Part shown: piece after piece, positions 1-8,733 of the stretch
Position numbering within the stretch: the first letter of the stretch is position 1
Layout: the number at the start of each line of letters is the position of its first letter
Origin: Sphingomonadaceae bacterium
GTDB lineage: Bacteria; Pseudomonadota; Alphaproteobacteria; Sphingomonadales; Sphingomonadaceae
DNA: 34,750 nt
Direction of reading: 5' to 3'
Assembly (NCBI GenBank): GCA_019090585.1
Contig: JAHRVR010000148.1
Span: 1 to 34,750, forward strand
Program-made: the position numbers and the translations under genes
The notes under the pieces: generated by a model
Seen by the model: the letters and a program-made list of their open reading frames with translations, nothing else
The model's database searches: none
Told to the model about the DNA's origin: nothing

Positions 1-786
1 TCGCCCATCGATTTCCTTACCGGCCTGCACTGGTCTCCGGGCAACGCCGGAGGTGCGGATATTGGCGATGATTTCGGCGCGGTTCCGCTGTTTTGGGGCA
101 CGCTGTTCATCGGGGCGATCATTGCCATGATCGTGGCTATTCCACTTGGCCTGATGAGCGCGATTTATCTTACGCAGTATGCCAGTTACGCCATGCGCAA
201 ATGGCTCAAGCCGATGCTGGAGATTCTCGCCGGTATTCCAACCGTGGTCTACGGCTATTTCGCTGCACTGACCGTTGCGCCCAAAGTGCGCGATTTTGCC
301 GCTGCAATGGGGGCGGAAAATCCCTCCACCGAAAGCGCGCTGGCCGCTGGAGTGGTCATGGGCGTAATGATCATTCCGTTCGTTTCCTCGATGGCGGATG
401 ACAGCATTGCCGCAGTGCCGCAATCGCTGCGCGACGGTTCGCTGGCGATGGGCGCGACGAAGTCCGAGACGATCAAGAAAGTGCTGATACCGGCAGCCTT
501 GCCCGGCATTGTAGCCGGGGTAATGCTGGCCATTAGCCGCGCCATTGGCGAGACCATGATCGTTGTCATGGCGGCCGGTGCTGCAGCGAAGCTTTCGGCC
601 AATCCGTTCGATTCAATGACAACCGTGACTTATCAGATCGTCCAACTGCTGACGGGCGACCAGGAATTCAACAGTCCCAAGACGCTATCCGCTTTTGCGC
701 TGGGTCTGGTCCTGTTTATCGTGACGCTGATCCTCAACATCATCGCGCTGCGCGTGGTGAAGCGTTTCCGGGAAGCTTATGACTGA
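1..786 (+). CDS. pstC: Phosphate ABC transporter permease PstC (5' end outside window)
   Basis: Inner-membrane permease of the high-affinity phosphate importer PstSCAB. The reading frame is open from base 1, so the ORF-track start at 127 is internal and the N-terminus lies upstream of the window. The visible part has several hydrophobic segments and the permease EAA-like loop around 'SLAMGATKSETIKKVLIPAALPG', which contacts the ATPase PstB. The stop overlaps the start of pstA by 8 bases, which suggests translational coupling. In alphaproteobacteria phoR and pstS usually lie just upstream; they are not visible here. Confidence 0.95.
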   Translation, partial: SPIDFLTGLHWSPGNAGGADIGDDFGAVPLFWGTLFIGAIIAMIVAIPLGLMSAIYLTQYASYAMRKWLKPMLEILAGIPTVVYGYFAALTVAPKVRDFAAAMGAENPSTESALAAGVVMGVMIIPFVSSMADDSIAAVPQSLRDGSLAMGATKSETIKKVLIPAALPGIVAGVMLAISRAIGETMIVVMAAGAAAKLSANPFDSMTTVTYQIVQLLTGDQEFNSPKTLSAFALGLVLFIVTLILNIIALRVVKRFREAYD

Positions 787-1675
787 TACGAATATCAGCC
801 GCTGGCAGACGGACGAAATGACAAAGCGGCTGGCCAGACGTCACGCCGCAGAAAAACGGTTCCGGCTGCTTGGTCTGGCTGCGATCGTCCTGTCCCTGTC
901 GTTCCTCGCGCTCCTGCTTGTTATCATGCTGAAGAACGGGCTGGGCGGGATCGACTGGGGTTTCCTCACCGGGTCGGATTCGACCAATGCGGATGCCGCC
1001 GGCGTCTGGGGCGCCGCCAAGGGCTCGATCCTGACGATGCTGGTGACCCTTGCCCTGTCTTTCCCGCTGGGTGTGCTGTCTGCGATCTATCTGGAGGAAT
1101 TCGCGCCGAAGAACCGGTGGATCGACCTTGTTGAAGTCTCGATCAACAATCTTGCGGCCGTGCCCTCGATCATTTTCGGCCTTTTGGGCCTGGCCATATT
1201 CATCAACACGATGCACCTTCCGCGTTCCTCGCCGCTGGTCGGCGGACTGACGCTGGCGCTGATGACCATGCCTGTCATCGTCATTTCCGGGCGAAATGCG
1301 ATCAAGGCCGTTCCGCCGTCGATCCGTGATGCCGCACTCGCCATCGGGGCAAGCCCGGTGCAAACGGTGTTCCACCATGTCCTGCCGCTGGCCTTGCCGG
1401 GCATCATGACCGGTACAATTATCGGCATGGCGCGTGCACTGGGTGAAACCGCGCCGCTGCTGATGATCGGTATGCGCGCCTTCGTTTCCACGCCGCCGGA
1501 AGGAATTGCAGCGCCATCCAGCGTCCTTCCGATGCAGATTTTCCTGTGGTCGGACGAGATTGACAGAGGCTTCGTGCAAAATACTTCGGCAGCGATTATC
1601 GTGTTGCTCGTGTTCCTGCTCGCGATGAACGGGCTCGCCATCTATTTGCGCAACAAGTTTGAGGTACGCTGGTAG
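779..1675 (+). CDS. pstA: Phosphate ABC transporter permease PstA
   Basis: Second membrane subunit of the phosphate importer, 298 residues, close to the usual length. After a charged N-terminus there is one membrane segment (about residues 33-55), then the permease core. The EAA-type loop is visible as '[25 protein letters not shown]'. The start overlaps the end of pstC and the stop lies just before pstB, so it belongs to the same operon. Regulation by phosphate through PhoB would be expected, but any pho box would lie upstream of pstS, outside the window. Confidence 0.96.
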   Translation: MTDTNISRWQTDEMTKRLARRHAAEKRFRLLGLAAIVLSLSFLALLLVIMLKNGLGGIDWGFLTGSDSTNADAAGVWGAAKGSILTMLVTLALSFPLGVLSAIYLEEFAPKNRWIDLVEVSINNLAAVPSIIFGLLGLAIFINTMHLPRSSPLVGGLTLALMTMPVIVISGRNAIKAVPPSIRDAALAIGASPVQTVFHHVLPLALPGIMTGTIIGMARALGETAPLLMIGMRAFVSTPPEGIAAPSSVLPMQIFLWSDEIDRGFVQNTSAAIIVLLVFLLAMNGLAIYLRNKFEVRW

Positions 1676-1679
1676 GGTA

Positions 1680-2444
1680 ATGCAGAATCATCCCAAAATT
1701 TCCGCGCGCAGCGTCGATGTATTTTACGGCGAGAAGCAGGCGATTAATGATGTGTCGATAGAAATCGATGCAGGGCGTGTGACGTCATTTATCGGTCCGT
1801 CGGGCTGCGGGAAATCAACGTTCCTGCGTGCGCTCAACCGGATGAACGATACGATTCCAACCTGCCGGGTGACGGGCGACATCCGGCTGGACGGCGAAGA
1901 TGTCTATGCGGCCGCCATGGACCCGGTCCAGCTGCGCGCACGGGTTGGCATGGTGTTTCAGAAGCCCAACCCGTTTCCCAAATCGATTTTCGAGAATGTT
2001 GCTTACGGGCCTCGAATTCACGGCATGGCTGGTGGAAAATCTAACCTTGAACAGATTGTCGAGCGAGCCTTGACCCGCGCCGGATTGTGGGACGAGGTAA
2101 AGGACCGGCTGAGCGATGCCGGCACTGCGCTTTCCGGCGGCCAGCAGCAGCGCCTGTGCATTGCCCGCGCCATTGCGGTTAGCCCGGAAGTTATCCTGAT
2201 GGATGAGCCCTGCTCGGCGCTCGACCCTATCGCTACTGCACGTATCGAGGAACTGATTGATGAGCTTAAGGAAGCTTACGCTATCGTGATTGTCACACAT
2301 TCCATGCAGCAGGCGGCGCGCGTATCTCAGCGCACAGCCTTTTTTCACCTCGGCAGTATGGTAGAGTATGGTGAGACAACCGACATTTTCACCAATCCGC
2401 GCAAGAAGCGGACCCAGGATTACATCACCGGCCGTTACGGCTGA
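1680..2444 (+). CDS. pstB: Phosphate ABC transporter ATP-binding protein PstB
   Basis: ATPase that powers phosphate import, 254 residues. It shows a Walker A 'GPSGCGKST', the ABC signature 'LSGGQQQR' and a Walker B '[13 protein letters not shown]'. The ORF track begins at a TTG at 1659 inside pstA; I prefer the ATG at 1680, which gives the normal N-terminus '[12 protein letters not shown]' and lies 4 bases after the pstA stop. It is followed 11 bases later by phoU. The assignment to PstB rather than another ABC ATPase is supported both by sequence and by the pst neighbours. Confidence 0.96.
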   Translation: MQNHPKISARSVDVFYGEKQAINDVSIEIDAGRVTSFIGPSGCGKSTFLRALNRMNDTIPTCRVTGDIRLDGEDVYAAAMDPVQLRARVGMVFQKPNPFPKSIFENVAYGPRIHGMAGGKSNLEQIVERALTRAGLWDEVKDRLSDAGTALSGGQQQRLCIARAIAVSPEVILMDEPCSALDPIATARIEELIDELKEAYAIVIVTHSMQQAARVSQRTAFFHLGSMVEYGETTDIFTNPRKKRTQDYITGRYG

Positions 2445-2455
2445 GGGAGGCCAGC

Positions 2456-3151
2456 ATGGTCGAACATACAGTCAAGGCATTTGAAAACGAGATCAGCCAG
2501 CTGCGCGGGCTCATCGCAGAGATGGGCGGGCTGGCCGAAGTGGCCATTCGCGATGCGATCAGCGCCCTGATCAATCGCGATGACGACAAGGCGCGCGTTA
2601 TCGTCGCCAACGATGCCAAGCTTGATGCGCTTGAAGCCGAAGTAGACCGGCTCGCGGTGCGGATTATCGCGTTGCGGGCGCCGATGGCGGATGATCTGCG
2701 CGAAGTGATCGCGGCGCTCAAGATTTCGGGCGTCATTGAGCGCATTGGCGATTATGCCAAGAACATCGCAAAGCGTGTGACCCGCTTTGAGCGCACCGGG
2801 CAGATTGAGCCGCTCACGCTGATCCCCACCATGGCTGAAATTGCGCAAAGCATGGTCCGCGATGTGCTCAATGCCTATGGCTCGCGCGATGCGCAGCTGG
2901 CGGTTGAGGTCATCCACCGCGATGAGAAGGTCGACAATTTCTACAACAGCATTTTCCGCAACCTTGTCGCGCACATGATGGAAAATCCCGCGACTATCAG
3001 CGATGCTGCGCAGTTGTTGTTCGTAGCCCGCAATCTGGAGCGCATCGGGGATCATGCCACCAATGTCGCGGAGATGGTCTATTTTGCGGCGACAGGTGAC
3101 TATTGCACCGAGCGTGACAGGCCGGACGAGATAACCGAAGAAGACAAATGA
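2456..3151 (+). CDS. phoU: Phosphate signalling protein PhoU
   Basis: Cytoplasmic regulator that links the Pst transporter to the PhoR/PhoB two-component system and limits phosphate uptake. It has 231 residues, normal for the family, with two tandem PhoU helical-bundle halves. Each half carries a metal-binding-type ER-x-GD(Y/H)-x-x-N motif: 'IERIGDYAKN' and 'LERIGDHATN'. A clear ribosome binding site (GGGAGG) precedes the ATG. The stop overlaps the phoB start in an ATGA arrangement, so the two are translationally coupled. Confidence 0.97.
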   Translation: MVEHTVKAFENEISQLRGLIAEMGGLAEVAIRDAISALINRDDDKARVIVANDAKLDALEAEVDRLAVRIIALRAPMADDLREVIAALKISGVIERIGDYAKNIAKRVTRFERTGQIEPLTLIPTMAEIAQSMVRDVLNAYGSRDAQLAVEVIHRDEKVDNFYNSIFRNLVAHMMENPATISDAAQLLFVARNLERIGDHATNVAEMVYFAATGDYCTERDRPDEITEEDK

Positions 3152-3834
3152 ATCCCTCTGTTCTGGTGGTGGAAGATGACAAGGCGCTTCGCGATCTGAT
3201 CACCTGGAATCTGAGTGCGGAAGGCTATGACGTGCGCAGCACCGGGGATGGCGAGGAAGCGCTGCTGATGGTGCGTGAACAGCATCCGGACGCCATTATC
3301 CTGGACTGGATGATCGAACAGGTTCCCGGCATCGAAGTGTGCCGCCAGCTGCGCAAGGACAGGGAAACGGCGCGAATCCCGATCGTGATGCTGACCGCCC
3401 GTGGCGAAGAGGAAGACCGTATCCTCGGCCTTAAGACCGGGGCCGACGATTATGTGACCAAGCCGTTCTCCCCGCGTGAGCTTATGGCGCGGGTTGAGGC
3501 ATTGTTGCGCCGCAGCCAGCCATCGCTGGTCGGCGAGATGCTGCAATTTGCAGACCTTGAACTCGATCCAACGTCTCACCGTGTTCGTCGCGCTGGCGAG
3601 GCATTGAATCTGGGGCCCACTGAATTTCGCTTACTGCGCTATTTCATGGAGCGTCCCGGCCGCGTGCTCTCCCGCCACCAGATTCTGGACGGCGTATGGG
3701 GAATGGATTCCGATATTGATGAGCGGACGGTCGATGTGCATATCCGCCGCTTGCGCAAGGCGATCAACCGGCAAGGTGAAAGTGATCCGATCCGGACTGT
3801 GCGCGCCGCCGGTTACGCGATGGATGTTTCCTGA
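3148..3834 (+). CDS. phoB: Phosphate regulon response regulator PhoB
   Basis: OmpR-family response regulator that activates genes under phosphate starvation. It has 228 residues. The N-terminal receiver domain has the acidic pair in 'VEDD', the phospho-acceptor Asp in 'ILDWMIEQ', and the conserved Lys in 'VTKPFSP'. The C-terminal winged-helix DNA-binding domain covers about residues 128-226 ('LNLGPTEFRLLRYFMERPGRVLSR', 'DERTVDVHIRRLRK'). It is the last gene of the pst operon and converges on the quinoprotein gene. The sensor kinase PhoR is not in the window. Confidence 0.96.
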   Translation: MNPSVLVVEDDKALRDLITWNLSAEGYDVRSTGDGEEALLMVREQHPDAIILDWMIEQVPGIEVCRQLRKDRETARIPIVMLTARGEEEDRILGLKTGADDYVTKPFSPRELMARVEALLRRSQPSLVGEMLQFADLELDPTSHRVRRAGEALNLGPTEFRLLRYFMERPGRVLSRHQILDGVWGMDSDIDERTVDVHIRRLRKAINRQGESDPIRTVRAAGYAMDVS

Positions 3835-3869
3835 CGAAGCAGTTCGCGTGGTCGGTTATTCCGCTTCGT
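3834..3869. terminator. Weak inverted repeat between convergent genes
   Basis: ACGAAGC (3834-3840) and GCTTCGT (3863-3869) form a 7-bp inverted repeat with a 22-base loop where phoB and the quinoprotein gene converge. There is no T-run, so it is only a weak candidate for a bidirectional terminator. Confidence 0.25.
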
Positions 3870-5757
3870 AGACGAGGAGGACATTCCCCGCCATATTCCT
3901 GGGGCCGTATCCGGACGCGATGATCAATTGCCCATCATCGGCGATAGGGGCTGCGCCGCCGCCCATCGCACCGCCAGTCGCCGCAACGCCGTTCACGGTC
4001 TCGAACCTTCGTTTGAGGTCTAGGTCGAGCAACACCGCGCCGGTATCGGCTGCATAAATGCGAAAATGCCCGTCATGGGCGCCACTGAAAACCAGTTCCG
4101 GTGTCGCGGTAATCGCGCCGCTCATACCCGGATCGCAAACTGGCAGATCGGCCGTACAGACGTTTTTGGCCGGACTTTCCCAGATTAATTTTCCGCTTGC
4201 GATATCGACTGCGTAAAGGCCCGGGCTGGGCGGGTGTTTTGAATAATCATGTTCGCCGTAATCGCTGATCGGAGCGAACAATTTGCCATCGATGGCGGCT
4301 ATGCCGAACAGGATTCCACCAGTAAGTCCGCCGCGACCCAGACGCGTCTGCCAGACCACTTTGCCGTTATCGGCATCGATAGCATAGGCGATGCCGGATT
4401 TCTGTCCGGCCAGCACGAGGTCACGCCCGTCCACATCGGGCACCAGAATCGTTGCTGCGCCAAAATCGAAGTCCGGGCCTTCGTCGTCAGGACAGTTGGC
4501 GCTTTGGAAATAACAAGCGACATTCCAGGCATCGCCTTTGGTCGCCTGGTAGTGCCAGGCAATCGCTCCGGTCTTGAGATCGAGCGCGACGATGGCATCG
4601 CTCAGTTCAGTTGCCGGTTCGGAGTAGTTGTCACCCGTAGCGACATACAAAACTCCGCGATCCGGATCGATCGCCGGGGTGTTCCACACGGCAACCCCGG
4701 ACGGCCCATAGGATTCCGCGCCGTTATCCTGCGCAATACGCTGCGGTTCGCCCACCATATAAGTGCGCCAGTTTTCCTTGCCCGTAGCGGGGTCTAGAGC
4801 AACGACCGAGCCGCGAAAGGTGCAACACAGGTAATGCGGATTGGCGGCTGCCGCTTCCTCAAGGGAAGAGACCGGCACGAAAAGCTGTCCGCCATAAAGC
4901 GTGGGTGAAGCTGTAATGACGGTCACGGGATGCTCGTCCATCCGTTTTTTCCAGACCAGTTCGCCAGTGAACGCCCGGATGGCATAGGCATTGCCCGCCT
5001 GGTCCGCAAAGAAAGCGAGCGGATCGGCATTCTCGTCATCGGCCTCCCACGGGCTGAGGATCACGGCGGTGCGCACTTCAGCTGCTGCCTCAAAGCGCCA
5101 ACGCTCACATCCGGTTTCACGGTCGAGGGCACGGACAATTCCATTTTGCCCGCCAATGAAAATTGCGCCGCCGCCCAGTGAAGGCTGGGATCGAATTCGT
5201 GCTGAATCGGGGAATCCATATGCCCATTTGAGTTTGAGCTTGCTGACATCGGCCTTGTGCAGCCCAGCCTTTTGCGAGGGGATGCCATGTGTGTTGGCCC
5301 GGTCCAGCCCCCAACCCGAAAAGGCTGGCGGCTTCGAGCGGTCGAACTGGGCAAGGGGGCCTGCGCAAGTGTTCGCTTTGGGTTGGGGAGCGGTGGAGGA
5401 GAGCCTGCGCCCGGCCAGAAACTCGGAAACCGCGATCTTTTCGGTATCGCCAAGCCCGGAGGCCATGGATCTCATGACGCCGTCTGTGAGAGCCTTGTAG
5501 ATGGCATCGGGCCGCATCCTGTCCAGCTCGAACTTTTGCGGTGCGCGATTGACGCCTGTGTCGTGGCACCCGGCGCAACTGGACTGATAGACCTGCTTGC
5601 CCAGCTTGAAATTCGCGCCAAGCGACAAGGGATTTTCCAGCGCGGCTTCCCGTTCTGCATTGGCAAGAGCAGGTTGGCCCCAGGCCGCGGCACAGATCAA
5701 AAGGGACAAGGCAATCTTGGGCCAGATTCGCTTCGCTGCGCTGCCAAATACGATCAT
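3856..5757 (-). CDS. Cytochrome c / PQQ beta-propeller dehydrogenase, polyvinyl-alcohol-dehydrogenase-like
   Basis: Predicted periplasmic quinoprotein alcohol dehydrogenase of 633 residues. A signal peptide covers about residues 1-33 (ends near 'QPALA'). A cytochrome c domain follows with one haem site 'CAGCH' around residue 60. The rest is a PQQ beta-propeller with about seven W-motif repeats, such as 'ALDRETGCERW', 'ALDPATGKENW', 'ALDLKTGAIAW' and 'AIDADNGKVVW'. A vicinal Cys pair ('LCCTFRG') matches the disulfide typical of PQQ alcohol dehydrogenases. The order cytochrome first, propeller second is that of the polyvinyl alcohol dehydrogenases of sphingomonads, but the real substrate could be another alcohol. 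A good ribosome binding site (GAGAGGAA) precedes the ATG. It is divergent from the virB operon and no polymer-hydrolase gene lies next to it. Confidence 0.85.
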   Translation of the reverse strand: MIVFGSAAKRIWPKIALSLLICAAAWGQPALANAEREAALENPLSLGANFKLGKQVYQSSCAGCHDTGVNRAPQKFELDRMRPDAIYKALTDGVMRSMASGLGDTEKIAVSEFLAGRRLSSTAPQPKANTCAGPLAQFDRSKPPAFSGWGLDRANTHGIPSQKAGLHKADVSKLKLKWAYGFPDSARIRSQPSLGGGAIFIGGQNGIVRALDRETGCERWRFEAAAEVRTAVILSPWEADDENADPLAFFADQAGNAYAIRAFTGELVWKKRMDEHPVTVITASPTLYGGQLFVPVSSLEEAAAANPHYLCCTFRGSVVALDPATGKENWRTYMVGEPQRIAQDNGAESYGPSGVAVWNTPAIDPDRGVLYVATGDNYSEPATELSDAIVALDLKTGAIAWHYQATKGDAWNVACYFQSANCPDDEGPDFDFGAATILVPDVDGRDLVLAGQKSGIAYAIDADNGKVVWQTRLGRGGLTGGILFGIAAIDGKLFAPISDYGEHDYSKHPPSPGLYAVDIASGKLIWESPAKNVCTADLPVCDPGMSGAITATPELVFSGAHDGHFRIYAADTGAVLLDLDLKRRFETVNGVAATGGAMGGGAAPIADDGQLIIASGYGPRNMAGNVLLVYEAE

Positions 5758-5946
5758 TCTGTTCCTCTCCCAACCAGTTCACGCAGTGATAGCAGACATC
5801 TGCAATTGGGAAAGAGACTGATAGGAACGGCGGGGCGATCAGTTCCATGAGGGCGCCGGAGCAATCGCGGCGGGCATCTCGTTTGCGACACAGGATGACG
5901 CAAATGCGAACGTGACTGTTCATACACGGTGTGCCGCCGGTTGCGC

Positions 5947-5980
5947 GACTCGGGCAACAATGGGCACAGTCGCCCGAGTC
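5947..5980 (+). repeat. Perfect 9-bp inverted repeat upstream of virB3
   Basis: GACTCGGGC (5947-5955) and GCCCGAGTC (5972-5980) flank a 16-base loop and end 35 bases before the virB3 start. It could be an RNA hairpin in the operon leader or a protein-binding site. No T-run follows, so it does not look like a terminator. Confidence 0.5.
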
Positions 5981-6015
5981 TCCGAATACTGCTGAAGAGG
6001 CGGGGGGAAATCGTC

Positions 6016-6297
6016 ATGAACCTGGTTCGCTGTCCCGTGCACCGTGCGCTTACGCGCCCACAGATGTTTGCCGGCGTGACTTACAGCTACTTCATCATCA
6101 ATGCGGCGGTCACGACCGAGATTTTTCTCATCACCAAGAGTTTCTGGGCAGTGCCCGTTGCACTGGTTGTTCACGGCGCCGGCTATCTCGCGTGCCTGCG
6201 CGACCCGCGGGTGTTCGACTTGTGGATCGCAAAAGTCAGCAAATGTCCGCGCGTGCGGAACTGGAAGCTGTGGGGCTGTAACAGCTATGCACCCTGA
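6016..6297 (+). CDS. virB3: Type IV secretion protein VirB3
   Basis: Small inner-membrane component of the type IV secretion system, 93 residues, normal for VirB3/TrbD. The sequence 'CPVHRALTRPQMFAGVTYSYFIINAAVTTEIFLIT' has the typical short charged start and two adjacent hydrophobic segments. The ORF track extends to 5929; I chose the ATG at 6016, which is preceded by GGGGGG and gives the family N-terminus. It is the first recognisable gene of the operon. A VirB2 pilin gene would normally precede it, but the 258 bp upstream encode no hydrophobic small protein in any frame. Confidence 0.9.
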   Translation: MNLVRCPVHRALTRPQMFAGVTYSYFIINAAVTTEIFLITKSFWAVPVALVVHGAGYLACLRDPRVFDLWIAKVSKCPRVRNWKLWGCNSYAP

Positions 6298-6312
6298 GCC
6301 GGAGTTTGCAGG

Positions 6313-8733
6313 ATGACCAAGGTCAAGGCTGCTTTGGGACTGGGCCGCAGGGAAACCCTTGCCGGTGACAGGCTTCCCTACCTTGCTCAGGTTGATGAGA
6401 ACGTGGTGCTGCTGCGCGATGGTTCGGTGATGCTTTCGCTCATGGTGCCCGGCCTGGCCTTCGAAACGGCGGACGCGGATGAATTGAACGCCCATGCCGC
6501 CACACGCGAAGTGCTATTGCGCAGTGCGCTCGATGCCCGTTTCGTCCTCTATCATCATGTCATCCGCCGTCAGGTTGAAGTGGAACTTGAAGGGCAGTTC
6601 TCCGACCCGCTCTGTGCGCATATCGATGCGCGCTGGAAGCAGAAAACCGGCTCTGGCGCGCTCTATGTGAATGACCAGTTTGTGACGCTGGTGCGCCGGC
6701 CTGCGCGCGGCAAGGCAGGCTGGCTTGAGAAATTGGCGCGCAAGTTAAAGCGCAGCGGCGGTCAGGAAATTGAGGCTGATGTCGCAGATGTTCGTGCGCT
6801 TCGGGCCGCCGCCGCCTCGATGGCTGCGTCACTGGGGGCCTATGGTGCGCGGATGCTGGGCGATTACGAAGGTTCGGCGGGGCGTTGTTCCGAAATCCTG
6901 GAGCTGCTTTCGGCCATTTATAATGGCGAGATGCGGCCCGTTCGCCGCCCTGCTGAGGCTACGGACATCGGCCATATGCTGCCCTATCGCCGGGTAAGTT
7001 TCGGCCTTGATGCCTTGGAAATTCGCGGTGCGGATGGGCCGAGCTTTGCTTCGATCGTCAGCCTCAAGGATTATCCGGGTACGACCGCTCCGGGCCTTAC
7101 GGATGCCTTGCTGCGCCTGCCATGCGCGCTTGTCCTGACCGAAAGCTATGCACCGTCTGACCGCCAGGTTTCGCGTGAGCGGATCGACCTTGCCATTCGT
7201 CGGCTCAAATCGGCTGACGAAGAAGCGCTGTGTGAACGGCGCGAGATGATGGGCGCCCGCGATGCGCTGGGCACTGGCGCGGTCAGTTTTGGCGATCATC
7301 ATTTGTCCGTTCTGGTCCGCGCACCGACGCTCGATGCGCTTGACGATATGACCGCGGCCTGCGCGGCATTGCTGGCCGATGCGGGCGCCATTGCCGTGCG
7401 GGAGGATACCAATCTGGAGCCGTGCTTCTGGGGCCAGTTCCCCGGAAACGAGGCGTTCATCGTGCGCCGCGCCATGATTTCCAGCGCCAACATGGCCTGT
7501 TTTGGCAGCCTGCACGGCTTTGCCATGGGGCAGGCAAGCGGCAACCATTGGGGCGAGGCGGTTACATTGCTTGCCACCACCAGCCAGACGCCGTTCTTCT
7601 TCAATTTCCATCAGGGCGATCTGGGCAATTTCACTGTTATTGGCCCATCAGGCTCGGGCAAGACGGTGGTGATGAATTTTCTGGCCGCACAGGCACAAAA
7701 GTTCAATCCGCGCACAATCCTGTTTGACAAGGATCGCGGGGCGGAAGTCTTCCTGCGCGGCATTGGCGGCACTTACAGCCGCATCGCTGCGGGCCATCCC
7801 ACGGGCTTCAACCCGCTGGCGCTGCCCGATACGGCTGGCAACCGTGCGTTCCTGCGTGATTGGCTGGGCGTGCTTCTGAACGCCGATGGGCCGGTGGAGT
7901 TGGCGATCATTTCCACAGCGGTCGATGCGGCTTATGCCAATGATGCCAGCTTGCGCCGCCTGCGCCATTTCCGGGAACTTCTGGCCGGATCGCGCCGTCC
8001 CGAACCCGGCGATCTGGCGAGCAGGCTCGATGCCTGGATTGAGGACGGAGAGCAGGGCTGGCTGTTCGACAATGCCGAGGATCGGCTGGACTTGTCCGCC
8101 CGCAAGCTTGGCTTCGATATGACCGCGCTGCTTGAAAGCCCGCGTCTGCGCACGCCGGTCATGATGTATCTGTTCCACCGGATCGAAGAACGGCTGGACG
8201 GTGAGCCGACCATGATCCTGATCGACGAGGGTTGGAAGGCGCTGGACGATGAGGTGTTCGCCGCACGCATCCGGGACTGGCTCAAGACACTGCGCAAACG
8301 TGGTGCGCTGGTTGGTTTTGCCACGCAGAGCGCCCGCGATGCTCTCGACAGCCGCATTGCCACGGCGCTGGTTGAGCAGACCGCGACCATGCTGTTCATG
8401 CCAAATGCTCGCGCTCGGCATGAGGATTACTGTCAGGGCTTTGGCCTGACTGAACACGAGCTGGATGTCATCCGCACCCTTCCGGCGCAGAGCCGCTGCT
8501 TCCTGATCCGCCAGTCTGACGCTTCTGTCGTTGTCCGGCTCGATTTGTCTGGCATGCCTGAAATTTTGACTGTGCTATCTGGCCGCGAGAGCACCGTGCG
8601 CAAACTTGATGCCCTGCGTGAACGCTATGGCGATGCGCCTGGTGCCTGGTATCCCGCACTGACCGGCGCGCCGTGGCCGGGCGAAGCGGATGAGGATGGT
8701 GACGGCCCGATCTGGACCGAGGCGGCGGAATGA
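6313..8733 (+). CDS. virB4: Type IV secretion ATPase VirB4
   Basis: Large ATPase that energises assembly and transport by the type IV secretion apparatus, at the cytoplasmic face of the inner membrane. It has 806 residues, in the usual range. Walker A is 'GPSGSGKTVV' around residue 445, and Walker B is 'MILIDEGWKALDD'. Motifs before the C-terminus such as 'VGFATQSARDAL' and 'LFMPNAR' also fit the VirB4/TrbE family. The gene follows virB3 by 15 bases and its stop overlaps the virB6 start (ATGA). Confidence 0.96.
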   Translation: MTKVKAALGLGRRETLAGDRLPYLAQVDENVVLLRDGSVMLSLMVPGLAFETADADELNAHAATREVLLRSALDARFVLYHHVIRRQVEVELEGQFSDPLCAHIDARWKQKTGSGALYVNDQFVTLVRRPARGKAGWLEKLARKLKRSGGQEIEADVADVRALRAAAASMAASLGAYGARMLGDYEGSAGRCSEILELLSAIYNGEMRPVRRPAEATDIGHMLPYRRVSFGLDALEIRGADGPSFASIVSLKDYPGTTAPGLTDALLRLPCALVLTESYAPSDRQVSRERIDLAIRRLKSADEEALCERREMMGARDALGTGAVSFGDHHLSVLVRAPTLDALDDMTAACAALLADAGAIAVREDTNLEPCFWGQFPGNEAFIVRRAMISSANMACFGSLHGFAMGQASGNHWGEAVTLLATTSQTPFFFNFHQGDLGNFTVIGPSGSGKTVVMNFLAAQAQKFNPRTILFDKDRGAEVFLRGIGGTYSRIAAGHPTGFNPLALPDTAGNRAFLRDWLGVLLNADGPVELAIISTAVDAAYANDASLRRLRHFRELLAGSRRPEPGDLASRLDAWIEDGEQGWLFDNAEDRLDLSARKLGFDMTALLESPRLRTPVMMYLFHRIEERLDGEPTMILIDEGWKALDDEVFAARIRDWLKTLRKRGALVGFATQSARDALDSRIATALVEQTATMLFMPNARARHEDYCQGFGLTEHELDVIRTLPAQSRCFLIRQSDASVVVRLDLSGMPEILTVLSGRESTVRKLDALRERYGDAPGAWYPALTGAPWPGEADEDGDGPIWTEAAE

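Noticed and set aside
740-1579. 279-codon minus-strand ORF opposite pstA
   Set aside because: Shadow of pstA; the protein is of low complexity (Arg, Gln, His, Asp) without domains.
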